From the NCBI GenBank assembly GCA_947561395.2, contig OX387193.1:9672001-9736000 (forward strand): a stretch of DNA of 64,000 nucleotides, in the 5' to 3' direction. The DNA comes from Buxus sempervirens. Taxonomy: Eukaryota; Streptophyta; Magnoliopsida; Buxales; Buxaceae. The notes under the pieces are model-generated. The model made no database searches. It worked only from the letters and a program-made list of their open reading frames with translations, and was not told the origin of the DNA. Of the stretch, positions 54,462 through 64,000 are shown piece by piece. The first letter of the stretch is position 1, and every line of letters starts with the position of its first letter. Both the position numbers and the translations under genes were made by a program.

Positions 54462-55489
54462 GATGGGGGCTATTTATTGCTTGACGGATCGGAAAAGCTC
54501 TTTAAAATTCGTCTATTCGTTAGTGAAGCTCTTCAACCTTCAGGTAATCGTTGCCCATGAATGCAAGCTTTTCTAAGCCGAACCACAAAAATTTATTTAT
54601 GATAATGAGTCTCCACTTCGAAATGAGAGGGTCCCAATGCACTTGCTAGTTTAAAGGCTTCCAATATTCCTTTTTGCTCTAATGACTAAAAGATCTTTAA
54701 GGCATTGGAAACAAAATAGGAACTTATTTAATGGCTAAAAGTACTTATTGGTAGGTTGAAAAGATTTTTGAAAGCTTTCAACCATCGTGTAAAGGTGAGA
54801 GAGCTGAGAGACAAAGGTTAGTGATCATGAACATCATATGGCGTGGTTAAGAAGGTAAAAACAAAAGCAATTAACTTCGTTAACTTTCTGCTCATGGATG
54901 TGAGGTCTAGCAATTTTTGGTGCGGGGACAACTAGTCCAACCACTTTATGTTTGTCTTATTTTCTTCTGTTTTTTTGTAAGCGCAGAAATGGGGAAGAGG
55001 GCTACCAGCCTCTTGGGTGTGACCATAGGGGCTTCCTTCCAGGAATGTTTGGATTGAACCATAGTTATCAAATTGACTCCGCTTTGGTCCTAAGTCCGCA
55101 CTATTTAGCTCTTGGGTTTTATTCCAAAAAGCCTAGTTGCTTGAGAGAGTCACAAGCCTACATATATAGATCTTCACCTTAATTCTCCTCCCCAAACGAT
55201 TCGGATCTCATATCTAACCACTAAACCACTTGGGAATAACCCACAGGACCACTTATTTCTTCTGCATTTGGAACCTTAAAAAATCTTTTCTTCTTCTTTG
55301 TTTTCCAAAAGTAATGATCGTGATACACCAAATAAAGCAAAAGCAAAAGCGAAGAGACAGACACTTGCATGAATTACGAAGGAGAGGAAGACCTTTAAGA
55401 AAATGTCGGCTAGCAAATTTGTCGGTTTGCAGTTTGTGTCGGCTATCAATTTGTCGATAGATACTGTCGATTTGCAGTTTCAGAACTAA
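54462..55489. other. Locus copy 3, upstream flank of the relic gene
   Basis: No intact gene. Colinear with 23860-24980 and 30645-33080, without the insertions found there. Confidence 0.55.
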
Positions 55490-55778
55490 ACGTGGTGGCG
55501 GTGGTTTAATCTCTCTATAAATACTAAAATCCTTAAGTTTGCAGTAGTTTTAACTGTAAATTCGATTGGACTTGCAGAAGGTTCAGATTAAAGAAAAAGG
55601 AAAATATTAAACTCTAATACCTTTGTGGTATATATCTTCTCATCTACATCGCAGTAGATGTGGTGGAAATGGTAGTCTCCCCTCGTCGTCAGTGTGCCAT
55701 GAGCTTGTACATACACAACCAAGTCAGCCTCCTCTCAGGATCTATAACAGTCGCTTTGCTATCATCCATTTTTTGGAT
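55490..55778 (+). pseudogene. Truncated copy of the four-helix membrane protein gene (copy 3)
   Basis: ACGTGG and TATAAATA (55516-55523) then the same central exon 2 piece (about 55636-55778), with a 3-base deletion near 55652 relative to the others. Same left and right breaks as copies 1 and 2. Confidence 0.75.
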
Positions 55779-55940
55779 ATGACTAATACAAGTACATATC
55801 GATGATAAAGGTTTATTTATCAAAGAAACGAATCAGATGTTTTGTACATATAAATATGGTTAAATGCCTTGTTAAGACAAGATGATGCGAATTATGATAG
55901 TATTGGGCATAATAAAATCAATTTTTTTGAAGCTTACTAA

Positions 55941-56141
55941 TCTATACTATTAGTAATAAAGGGAAGAGGGGGGGGGGGGGGGGGGGGGGGGAGGGAATAT
56001 TCCCCCAGATTCTGTCTTCTCTTTTTTTTTTTTCCTTATAAACTATTGCTCTCCCCAACAGAAACAATCTGAAACTATAACCAACCTGCTCCTCTTAATT
56101 TCCACTTTGAATTTAAACCCCTACTTATATGCCACCGCTAG
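55941..56141 (+). mobile_element. Non-autonomous Helitron, A|TC...CTAG|T
   Basis: It begins TCTATACTATTAGTAA after A and ends GCCACCGCTAG before T, with no target duplication. Copy 1 at 25440 has the empty site TTACTAATATATA. The hallmark Helitron ends and A-T insertion site agree. A 24-base G run lies inside (55968-55991). Confidence 0.75.
55968..55991. repeat. Poly(G) run of 24
   Basis: Twenty-four G in a row, where the paralogue at 33560 has five. Strand slippage or an assembly/sequencing artefact. Confidence 0.85.
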
Positions 56142-57182
56142 TATATTTAATGCTAAGAATGTCCAATCCAGATTAGATGTAGGTCAGTCTGGTGGTGCAC
56201 GTAGTGCTGCATCTTAGTTAGATGAGGTGGCCTTATAAGTAACAACATGTACCACCAAGCCTATCCGCATCTAATTTGGGGATGACATCACCTGATATTT
56301 TTACCTGAATCAGTCCAATGCTACCATGTGAAGCATCTCACGAGCAATGTCTTTTTCATGTGGTCACCACTTGAAACATTTATAACAATAACATAGTGAG
56401 ATGCTCCACATGACATTATAAACATAGCATTCACATAAACATAGTAGAAGATTTTATTCTTCTAATTTGCATTCAAGAATGACTCTTTTGAAGTTTATTA
56501 GCTAGTGTCTAAATAAAACCTCTAAGAAAAAGTTAATTTTTTTTTTCATGTACTTTTTTTCATTTTGGTAGGTTCTAAGAAAAAGTTACAATGATAAGAA
56601 ATTGCATGTTTAGGTATAGATAGAGGACTTGGATGCAAAAGATATGGATAAAGGATTGGGCACAAAAGTTTATGACCCACTAGATACATTAGGAATAATT
56701 AATTTCATCATTTATTTTTGAACCGCACATGAAGCTTTTTCAAAGTTCGTGCGTCAGCCCATACGCGTAATCGCTCCAATTTGTGACGTTAGAATGTTCT
56801 TTTCCTATTTTTGATGAAACTAAATTTGTCTTTTCGTATGATATGATTAACTAAATTTGAGCCGTAATTGAGGATTCCAGCAATTGAGGTCCTAAGGAGT
56901 GGGTGGCATGTGCATGATCCACTTATGCGTAAATGTCATCTTCTTGGGTTAATTAGATTTTATTTTGTTTCTCTTTTGTTTAATTTCATTAACCTAAAGG
57001 GCCTAGTTTTCTACTTAATAAAAGTGATTCTCTTTCATTCTTAAAAAGTGAAGGAGAAGATATAATTTTGTGGGAATTAGTTTCATAACTTAAATGACAT
57101 TTTTCTAGACTATTTTATAGAGGTAATTTATTTTTTGTTTTAAAAAAAAAGAGATAATTGATACATATATGTATAAATTAGA

Positions 57183-57619
57183 GTAATTACACTTACCTCC
57201 TTTATGGTTTCAGACAATTGTAGATACCTCCCCTAAGCTTTCTGAAATGACACTTACCTCCCTTGTCAAATTTATAAAATATAATTTGACTATTTTACCT
57301 CTTATGAATTTTTTATTTAAAATAAGAAAAATTCAAAAATTTTAGATAATAAAACACCCATTACTTTTAAATTGATTATTAAGACTTTTTAACTTTCAAA
57401 AGTTATTTATTATATTATAAAAAATCTCAAAATCTTACACTTTTTGTACTTAAAGAAGGGTAAATTTGTCAAAACATATTTAGATTTTAATAAAATTTGA
57501 TCAAAAGGGAGGGATATGAAGTAGACATAAAAATGGAAGGGAGCTAAATGTCATTTTAGAAACCTCGGGGGAGGTACCTGCAATTGTCAGAAACCAAAAG
57601 GGAGGTAAGTGTAAATTTC
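57183..57619. mobile_element. Inverted-repeat MITE (TTACCTCC family), copy 3
   Basis: Sister of 34979-35417, at the same relative place, so inserted before the locus duplicated. Confidence 0.7.
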
Positions 57620-58167
57620 TCTATAAATTAAATACCTTATATATATTAAGATAAAATTGTAGTAAAAATTATGATTTTATTTATAAAAAAAAAATCTTTT
57701 TTTTTAGGTTTTACCAATACTAGGGGAATGTAAGCGCTACGCATGTAGGAAAAAAATAAAAACGAAGAACGTGAAATGGGCAATTTATATTAAGACCATT
57801 TAATGTAGCATATCATATCTATTACTATTATAAAGCCAACCAATGGTTTTTTTTGGCTTACATTCATTTCTTAAAAAGCCCTCCAATTCTTTTCAATTTT
57901 AGTCTAATAATTCGTTAGTTACTGCCACTTTGTCATAATTGACTGCTTTAATACTTTGTTAATTTGTTACCGTTACATGCCTTAACTAACTACTCTAATT
58001 TTTTTGCTACGCGTGCATTCCCTAGTATGAGGAAATCCAATCAATCAAGGAAGAAACTTTATAATATAGTAGCACTACGAAAGAAAAAGTCTTTAAAATT
58101 GATATCCAGCTATGCTAGCTCCACGAAGGTCCTTTATATAAAGTTATCTAGGTGCATTGTATTTTAC

Positions 58168-58389
58168 GGAACGAAATCGTCTATGACCTTTCCTTGAAAT
58201 GGTCCTTGATGTGACCGTGAAATGCTGCCATGTGGAGTATCTCATGACTAGTGTGTTTTTCAATGTTTTAAATGTTTTCAAGTGGGACCCACACAACAAA
58301 AAAATCTGACTGTGAGATGCTCCACACGACAACATTTCACAGTTGCATCAGGGACCGTTTCAGGTAAAGGCCACAGACGATTTCACTCC
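58168..58389. mobile_element. Mutator-type MITE, 9-bp TSD GTATTTTAC
   Basis: GTATTTTAC occurs at 58159-58167 and 58390-58398, and the paralogue near 35970 has one copy. Ends GGAACGAAATCGTCTATG and CAGACGATTTCACTCC are inverted repeats. A 9-bp duplication is typical of Mutator-like elements. Confidence 0.85.
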
Positions 58390-59217
58390 GTATTTTACTA
58401 TAATAAGGAAAAAGCCCTGTAACATTCTTCTAGTCGTCACTAAAACTTCTCGTCATCTTTGCTCATGGATAGAGGCTTTTAACCTGAACCAAGAAAATTA
58501 TGTGCATAATTATGTGTTTGCATGCTTTGCCTTCCTTCTTTTTTTTTTTTTTATGTATCTCATCCGTGATTTCCGCAACACAGATGTAGTTGAATCAGTC
58601 TCCACTTTTATGTGAGTGGCTCTTGCCTTTATTTTTTAATTTGCTATTTTTTTCTTTTTTGGCCATGATATCCGCAACACATATAATACTTCAATCAGTC
58701 TCCTCTTTTCCTCAATTATCTGAGTGACTCCAAATGAACCCAGTTTGAGGCCTTCCAGTATTCCCTCTAGGAATGCTGTCGTGACTTAAAAAGTAGTTTG
58801 AAATAATTCACTTAATTAAACAATTGGCAAGTGTTTAATAGTGTTTCAAAATATTTCAGGGTTTGAAAGCTTTTATGAAAATAAAAGTTGAGAGACAAAG
58901 GTTAGTGATGATGAATATGGCGTGCTTAAGAAGGTAAAACCTTGGCAACTTCGTTAGCTTTGTCTAATGCGCCAGAAACTAAAGAAAATCTTTTCTTCCT
59001 CTTCGTTTTAAACAAATAATAATCAACTTGATCACCACACTTTTCGCCATGAAAGGGTAGCTTAATTAAACGGACTCATCAACCGTATTTTGAACCTACG
59101 ATATAAAGCAAAAGCGAGATAGAGATCGAGAAAAAGACCTTTAGCTTTTCTTAAAGCTTTAGCATGACATTTTGTCTGGAGAAAATGCTGGTTCATTTCA
59201 GCTTTAGACGTGGCGGC

Positions 59218-59233
59218 GTAGTCCCTATATAAG
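59218..59233 (+). promoter_or_regulatory. Promoter of membrane protein gene B: ACGTGGC and TATA
   Basis: ACGTGGC at 59218-59224 and TATATAAG at 59226-59233, nearly touching because GGTG is deleted compared with gene A. The ATG follows at 59334. Confidence 0.6.
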
Positions 59234-59333
59234 CACTAAAGCAAGCTCTGCTTTAACGGTAAAATCGATTGGACTTCTTGTGTTCTATTGCACAAAAACA
59301 AGAAAAAACTTAAAGCCAAAAGAACAAACAGAA

Positions 59334-59975
59334 ATGATCAATTGCGGAAGTCATATTTGTTGTAGTTCGAATCTTGTAACTGGGTGGTATGTGTCTCATT
59401 TCTGATCTTATTTGTTTGTTTTTCATTTTTGTACCTTTCTATCTAAGTTTTTGAGTTTCATTTTTGTATCTTTTCCATCTAAGTTTTTGAGTTAATTTGT
59501 TTGTTTCAGTTCAGTAAAATCACGCCATGCCATCGTAGCCTTCATCCTCCCAGTGCTCCTTGCATTACTTCAACTTATGTATCAAAACAAGGACGTGTCT
59601 CCATTTGACACAAACCCGAAAACCATAATCACCTCCATTGTCAGCTTACTCATCTACATCATAGTATATGTGGTGGAAATGGCAGTTTCACCTGATCGTC
59701 AGTGTGCCATGGGCTCGTACATATACAGCGGAGTCAGCCTTTTCTCAGGAGCTGTGACAGTGGCTTTGGTAACATCCATTCTTCTCCCATCACTCCGGTG
59801 GGTACTGTACTCGTTGTGTGCTTTGCTTCTTGTAGCAATACTGAATAAACCATTTCAATGGCTGCGCCAATGGGTTCAACAAAGAATAGCTGATGCAGTA
59901 GTTCCACAACTACTTCACATATTAAATCAACACCAGAGTCACACATTATATTTGCAGACTAGACCCCCGGTGTAG
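59334..59975 (+). CDS. Four-helix membrane protein, unknown family (gene B)
   Basis: Exons 59334-59386 and 59510-59975, with the same GTATGT donor and TTTCAG acceptor as gene A, give 172 residues. The amino end is MINCGSHICCSS, and four hydrophobic segments lie at about 25-42, 56-77, 87-110 and 113-130. The amphipathic tail (QWLRQWVQQRIADAVVPQL) is identical to gene A. Differences cluster around the second and third segments, at about 16 positions overall. The reading frame is intact, so both paralogues may be expressed. The family is unknown to me; membrane location is inferred from hydrophobicity. Confidence 0.75.
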
Positions 59976-61040
59976 ATTGCACTCTGATGTCTTATATATA
60001 AGTGCCAGAGATTGTCTAAATAAATAAATAGAAGCAAGTTTAGGAAGAAAAACTAATAAGTGAAGTATATTGCTTGTACATTTGATCAAGTAAGAAGTAG
60101 TGTTCAAGAACCTTGTACATATAAATCAAAAGAAGCAAGTATAAGAAGAAAGGCTAATAGGTGAAAGTATGTGGCTTGTACATTTTGCTCAAGTAAAATT
60201 GTTCTTGTACAGTTCTGATGCCAAGTTTTAATTTAGATCTTATCAGTATTCTTTTTTTATTTATTTGGTTTGGGTAATTGCAATTGTAATATTATACGTA
60301 TCAATCAAGTAACAAAGCACTGGCCTGAGGCACCCAGGTTTTATTCACAAAATATGTGCAAAATCCATTGAAATATCCCTATGTACTTGAACCAGTCTTC
60401 CCATTAAGTTCATCAGGCATCAAAGAAGGGAAGTGGGAGTCTGGAAGTTCAAGCAAAAGCTGCAAAAGTAGTTCAAGTTTCAGGCTTCAAAAGAGATATT
60501 CTTCGTCTTTAAATTTCAGATTTTAAATTCATTATACATACTATATACATAAATATCTATCTCCTTCTACCTTTCTTATAAGGTGTATCACAAAAAAAAA
60601 AAATTATTTATATTATCTAATTAAGCTTTTATATTGAATTATAAAATTGACAGTAGGCATACTAGAGTTTAATTAATGAGACCCTACCCCCGATATTACC
60701 TTAGATGTTGTCACGGAAAGGGCATCATCTTTTATACCAAAAAAGGAAAAGAGCTAGAAGTTTTGCGGTGTAGAATCATTTTAAAATTGAAGTAAAAATG
60801 GTTATAGTGGGCAATTTGTGTGCACTGCAAGTACACTTTAGCTACAAAATTTCTGATGGTACTGGTCACCTACAAACACATTTGCAGAATTGACCTCCAA
60901 AATATATTGGTAGAAAATTTAGGCAAAACTAAATTTCTACTATTGGGTCTCATATGGCAAAATTTTCTATTAGCCAACAAGAGGTAAAGAAGCAATAGTA
61001 AAATAGATAATTCAAGATGAACTGCCTTATAGATTAATAG
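59976..61040. other. Downstream region of gene B, no gene seen
   Basis: Colinear with 37563-38570, including the duplicated TAGGTGAAAGTATGTGGC phrase. AT-rich. Confidence 0.5.
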
Positions 61041-61640
61041 AAAGTTGAAGATTTAATTTAATGGTAACTAAAACTTTAACACCACAATATACATAGTTTT
61101 CAAGTAAGAATGATGCCTTAAAATTATATAAAGTAAAAACAACAAGAATTAATTAAAAAAATTCAATTGGTAGTGAATCAGTAGCTTTAACTTTGAATAT
61201 TGTGACAAGTAAACAAAGCATTGATTATTTGGTTGTAACTAAAAATTATATCAATGAAAATTGAAATATATATATTTCAATTTTGATTTATTAGAATATA
61301 ACCATTATAGAGTGAGCATAGCTAATGCAATAGGTAATATAATTAGAGAATACAAAATACAAAATACAAAATAAAAATAATAGAATTGGCAAAAATTTAG
61401 ATTATGCAAATACAAATAATGTTGCAGTTGATATTTTAATAGTCCAATTAAATTTAAGTTCAGATAGAAGTTTATTTAATATTTGATGCGCTTGTCAAAT
61501 CATAAATTTAATTTTATAGCAAAATGCGGTATAAAAATTGTAGGAGATAATTGATCAAGACTTTGAGGAAGTTCGCACTCAGCATATCCCTTGGGAATGG
61601 AAATTATGGAATATTACATTAGAATATGCAGCCAAACTCA
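61040..61640 (+). pseudogene. hAT transposase remnant (copy 3)
   Basis: Sister of 38570-39240. A stretch after 61256 is deleted (TATATATTTCAATTTT replaces it), so it is more degraded. LTLNIVTSKQSIDYLVVT is still readable near 61185-61240. Confidence 0.55.
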
Positions 61641-62100
61641 AATTTTAGAATAAGACACAAAGAGGAAGACCCGGTTGTATAATTAATTTGTACATGTCTT
61701 ACCTGTCCAAGCAATATCTAAAAAAAAGGAAGGGTAACATTGAATATATACATAACATGCTTAGAAAGGCAAAGCTTGGTAACTCTGCTGCTTTCTATTA
61801 ATCAAAAGTCACGAAGGTTAGCTATTTGGTGAGGTCGCCACTAGTGTGGAAACGAACTAAAAGAAATCTTAAGAAATCCAGTCAAGCCACCTCGCATTAA
61901 CATTTATATCTTTGAAAAAGATGTGGTAAGGTTTCTGCAAAAGTTTCCAAGTCTACAAATATAAGATATAAAAGTTTTGGCCGGACATGTGATCTTTGTT
62001 AAAGTTTTGATTCTTTGAATCCTTGGGAGAAAGTGGATCTTGAAAAGCCATGCAGGATATTCCTCATGTGTTTAATTATCACAAGAATGTGAGCTCCTCA
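61641..62100. other. Locus copy 3 tail, no gene seen
   Basis: Colinear with 39241-39670. No coding frame of note. Confidence 0.45.
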
Positions 62101-62262
62101 TGTATACTATTATTAAAGAGGGGGAATATTCTTTCAGATTTTGGTTCCCTATTTTTCTAAAACATTGCCCTTCCCAAACAAAATAATCCTCCAATATATT
62201 ATTTCTGCTCTTCCACTTTTATCTAAGTGGGCCGTATGCCTTACGCCCGTGCAGTCACCTAG
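62101..62262 (+). mobile_element. Short Helitron-like insertion, A|TG...CTAG|T
   Basis: TATACTATTATTAAAGAGG near the left end and GTGCAGTCACCTAG at the right. The paralogue at 39665 reads CTCATCACC, the expected empty A-T site. The left end is TG rather than TC, so it is probable, not certain. Confidence 0.5.
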
Positions 62263-64000
62263 TCACCAATTACACTTGGCATAAATGACTATCTCACACA
62301 TATACTTTGCTTGAGTCCCTTTTAAGGAGTTCAATTGCTAACATATATTCTTCTTACTTCACTCGCCTTGCTTCTTGTAACATTACCACTGAATAACCAT
62401 TTCAATGGCTCTAAGTAAACAGCGATTGGATAAGTTTTTTTTCGATTAGTACTAGGTGAAACCCAAAATCAAACCTATAGGTGACAAATATATTGGTGAT
62501 AGTTCCGTGATTCCTCACGTTGGAAGCTAAGATTACAGAGGATGTAAACCCGGCTCTCACGTGATCTTGACCCATCCTCATAGCCTTTTCTAAGACCAAC
62601 TTGTGCATATATGCTTTGATTTATGGGCTCCAAAAAGGATATTTATAAGTTTGTAATGAACCAATAGAGGTGGTCTCCTCTTTTGTCCTAAAACCCATGA
62701 ACAATAGGAAAGGTACCACTCCTGACTTGTACACAACATGGGGTGTTCATTCGTTTCCGATGTAGGATCGAGAATGTTACAATACTGGAGAGAGGATATT
62801 AATTAGCTTAAATTAGCCCACTAAAATTAGGCCCAAAACCTCATATGGTAGGATAGCTGAATATCTATATAGATAACTAGGGGAATATTCCTCATATTCT
62901 AGCCTTCCTATTTTTTTCCAAGGATTGCCCTTCACAAATAAAACAATCCCCAGTTATAACGACCTCTCTTTATCAATTTGTTACGTCACATCAGTATAAC
63001 CAAACCGCATGGAATTTGAACTCTTAACATGATGAGAGTCTAGAGAAATTGAATATGATTCATCCCTTCTTATGTTTTCTCCTCTCCTATGTTACTTTAT
63101 AAATGTTTTGGATACTTAAAAACCAGTTAAAAGGGAACAGCTTAATGTGAGAAAAAACACATGATGAAAAATCTATTAAATCATCCTAAGATAGCCTGAT
63201 TAAATAATCAAGAAAGTAAATCCCAGAAAAAAGTGCACTTTGGCAAGTAATTGAAGTCTCAATTCATTTGTTTCTTTGATCGATCTTATCAAGATTTTAC
63301 TGGAACCTTCCACTCACTCCAAGTGCACAGGACTCTCCATGTGGTGAGAGAACTTGGCCAGCTCAAAATCGATGCATCCACAGGCATTGCATCTAGAGTT
63401 CAATATAGTCTAATACTCGTCTTGATATATTGAATGTATTATCAGATATTATTTTTCTTTTTTTTAAGGGCTTCAACTATTTACTTTTGCGAATAAAAGA
63501 AAGAACAGAAATTTTAAATATATAAAGCAGCTTGCGTTTTTGCTTTTCTCATAAATTATTTCTAATTTTATTAAATATACTATATATTATATCAAATAAT
63601 AATATCATAGTAAGGGAGACTCCTCGATCGCACCCGGATCTCCCTCACTTCAAAGTAGAGAGAGTGAAATCAATCACTCATACTCCACTTTAAGAGGATA
63701 GAAAATGGTCGTATTGATGAGTTTGTTGGACATATTTTAATATTAAAAGGTTTAACTGGCTTTCAGATTAAATATATTGACGGCTTTTCTTTCTCTCTTC
63801 TAAAAATTATTAGAATGCAACGAAAGCTATCTTGGAAAAACAAAGAAAATGAAAATACACGAAAAGAATATATCAAATCAAATCGCATAAAAGTGCTTAC
63901 TTTGTCTCGCAAAGTCTTGAATGAGCATAGGATCATTCTGCCCGTTTCACCATATACTCCCTCCTTCTACGGTAAGACAACAGACTATGGTCCTTAGGTA
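62263..64000. other. Locus copy 3 end and inverted block, no gene seen
   Basis: To about 63118 it is colinear with 39690-40470. From 63120 to 63835 it is the reverse complement of 43370-44125. After about 63835 it matches 44305 in direct orientation. Confidence 0.55.

Larger units (their letters stand above)
56142..59225. other. Locus copy 3: upstream region of the second membrane protein gene
   Basis: No gene seen. Colinear with 33721-36816. Carries the inverted-repeat MITE (57183-57619) and a Mutator-type MITE (58168-58389) that copy 2 lacks. Confidence 0.6.

Noticed and set aside
1-64000. tRNA or rRNA genes
   Set aside because: I saw no cloverleaf with convincing A and B boxes and no rRNA stretch. 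A tRNAscan-SE run would settle this.

Overview
The window looks like nuclear DNA of a flowering plant. It holds Ty3/gypsy and probable Copia LTR sequences, hAT, Mutator-like and Helitron derivatives, spliced genes with GT-AG introns, and a GH35 beta-galactosidase of plant type. Nothing in it fixes the species. Most of the DNA is transposable element, much of it nested, and undisturbed genes are few.

Positions 1-21185 are the 3' two-thirds of one large sense-strand Ty3/gypsy element of the dual-RNase-H (Tat-like) lineage. It holds a protease, a G-patch segment, an intact RT-RNaseH-aRNaseH-integrase frame (1441-5028), a polypurine tract and a 3' LTR (18889-21185). Gag and the 5' LTR lie before the window. 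Between pol and the 3' LTR are two spliced genes on the opposite strand, both encoding plant mobile domain (PMD) proteins followed by coiled coils. The first (7716-5987) carries three nonsense codons. The second (16944-8179) is split in its third coding exon by a reverse-oriented LTR-like insertion (9603-15607, target duplication GCGGG), which itself holds a solo LTR (12001-14789, target duplication CGCGG). Arrays of short palindromes, arms TGTATCCGG / CCGGATACA, sit just upstream of the TATA boxes of both antisense genes and also in the LTR promoters.

Positions 21.2-64 kb are a repeated locus. A unit of roughly 10 kb is present as a truncated copy (about 21.7-28.5 kb), a long copy (about 30.3-40.5 kb) and another long copy (about 54.0-63.1 kb). 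The two long copies each carry one intact two-exon gene for a 172-residue four-helix membrane protein (36925-37562 and 59334-59975). Each of the three copies also has a truncated promoter-plus-exon relic. Comparing copies gives empty sites that date many insertions: a hAT element with a captured host gene fragment, a Copia-like solo LTR, Helitrons, a 9-bp-TSD Mutator-type MITE, SINE and poly(A) retropositions. Two more solo LTRs (25542-28443 and 40701-42507) are related to the gypsy LTRs.

Between the long copies lies a GH35 beta-galactosidase pseudogene (46462-49889) lacking its first exons, and a possible small basic protein gene on the minus strand broken by a MITE. The 49.9-53.4 kb stretch is AT-rich with no gene seen. 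The most unusual system is the retroelement's antisense two-gene PMD cassette, whose promoters share a palindromic array with the LTRs.
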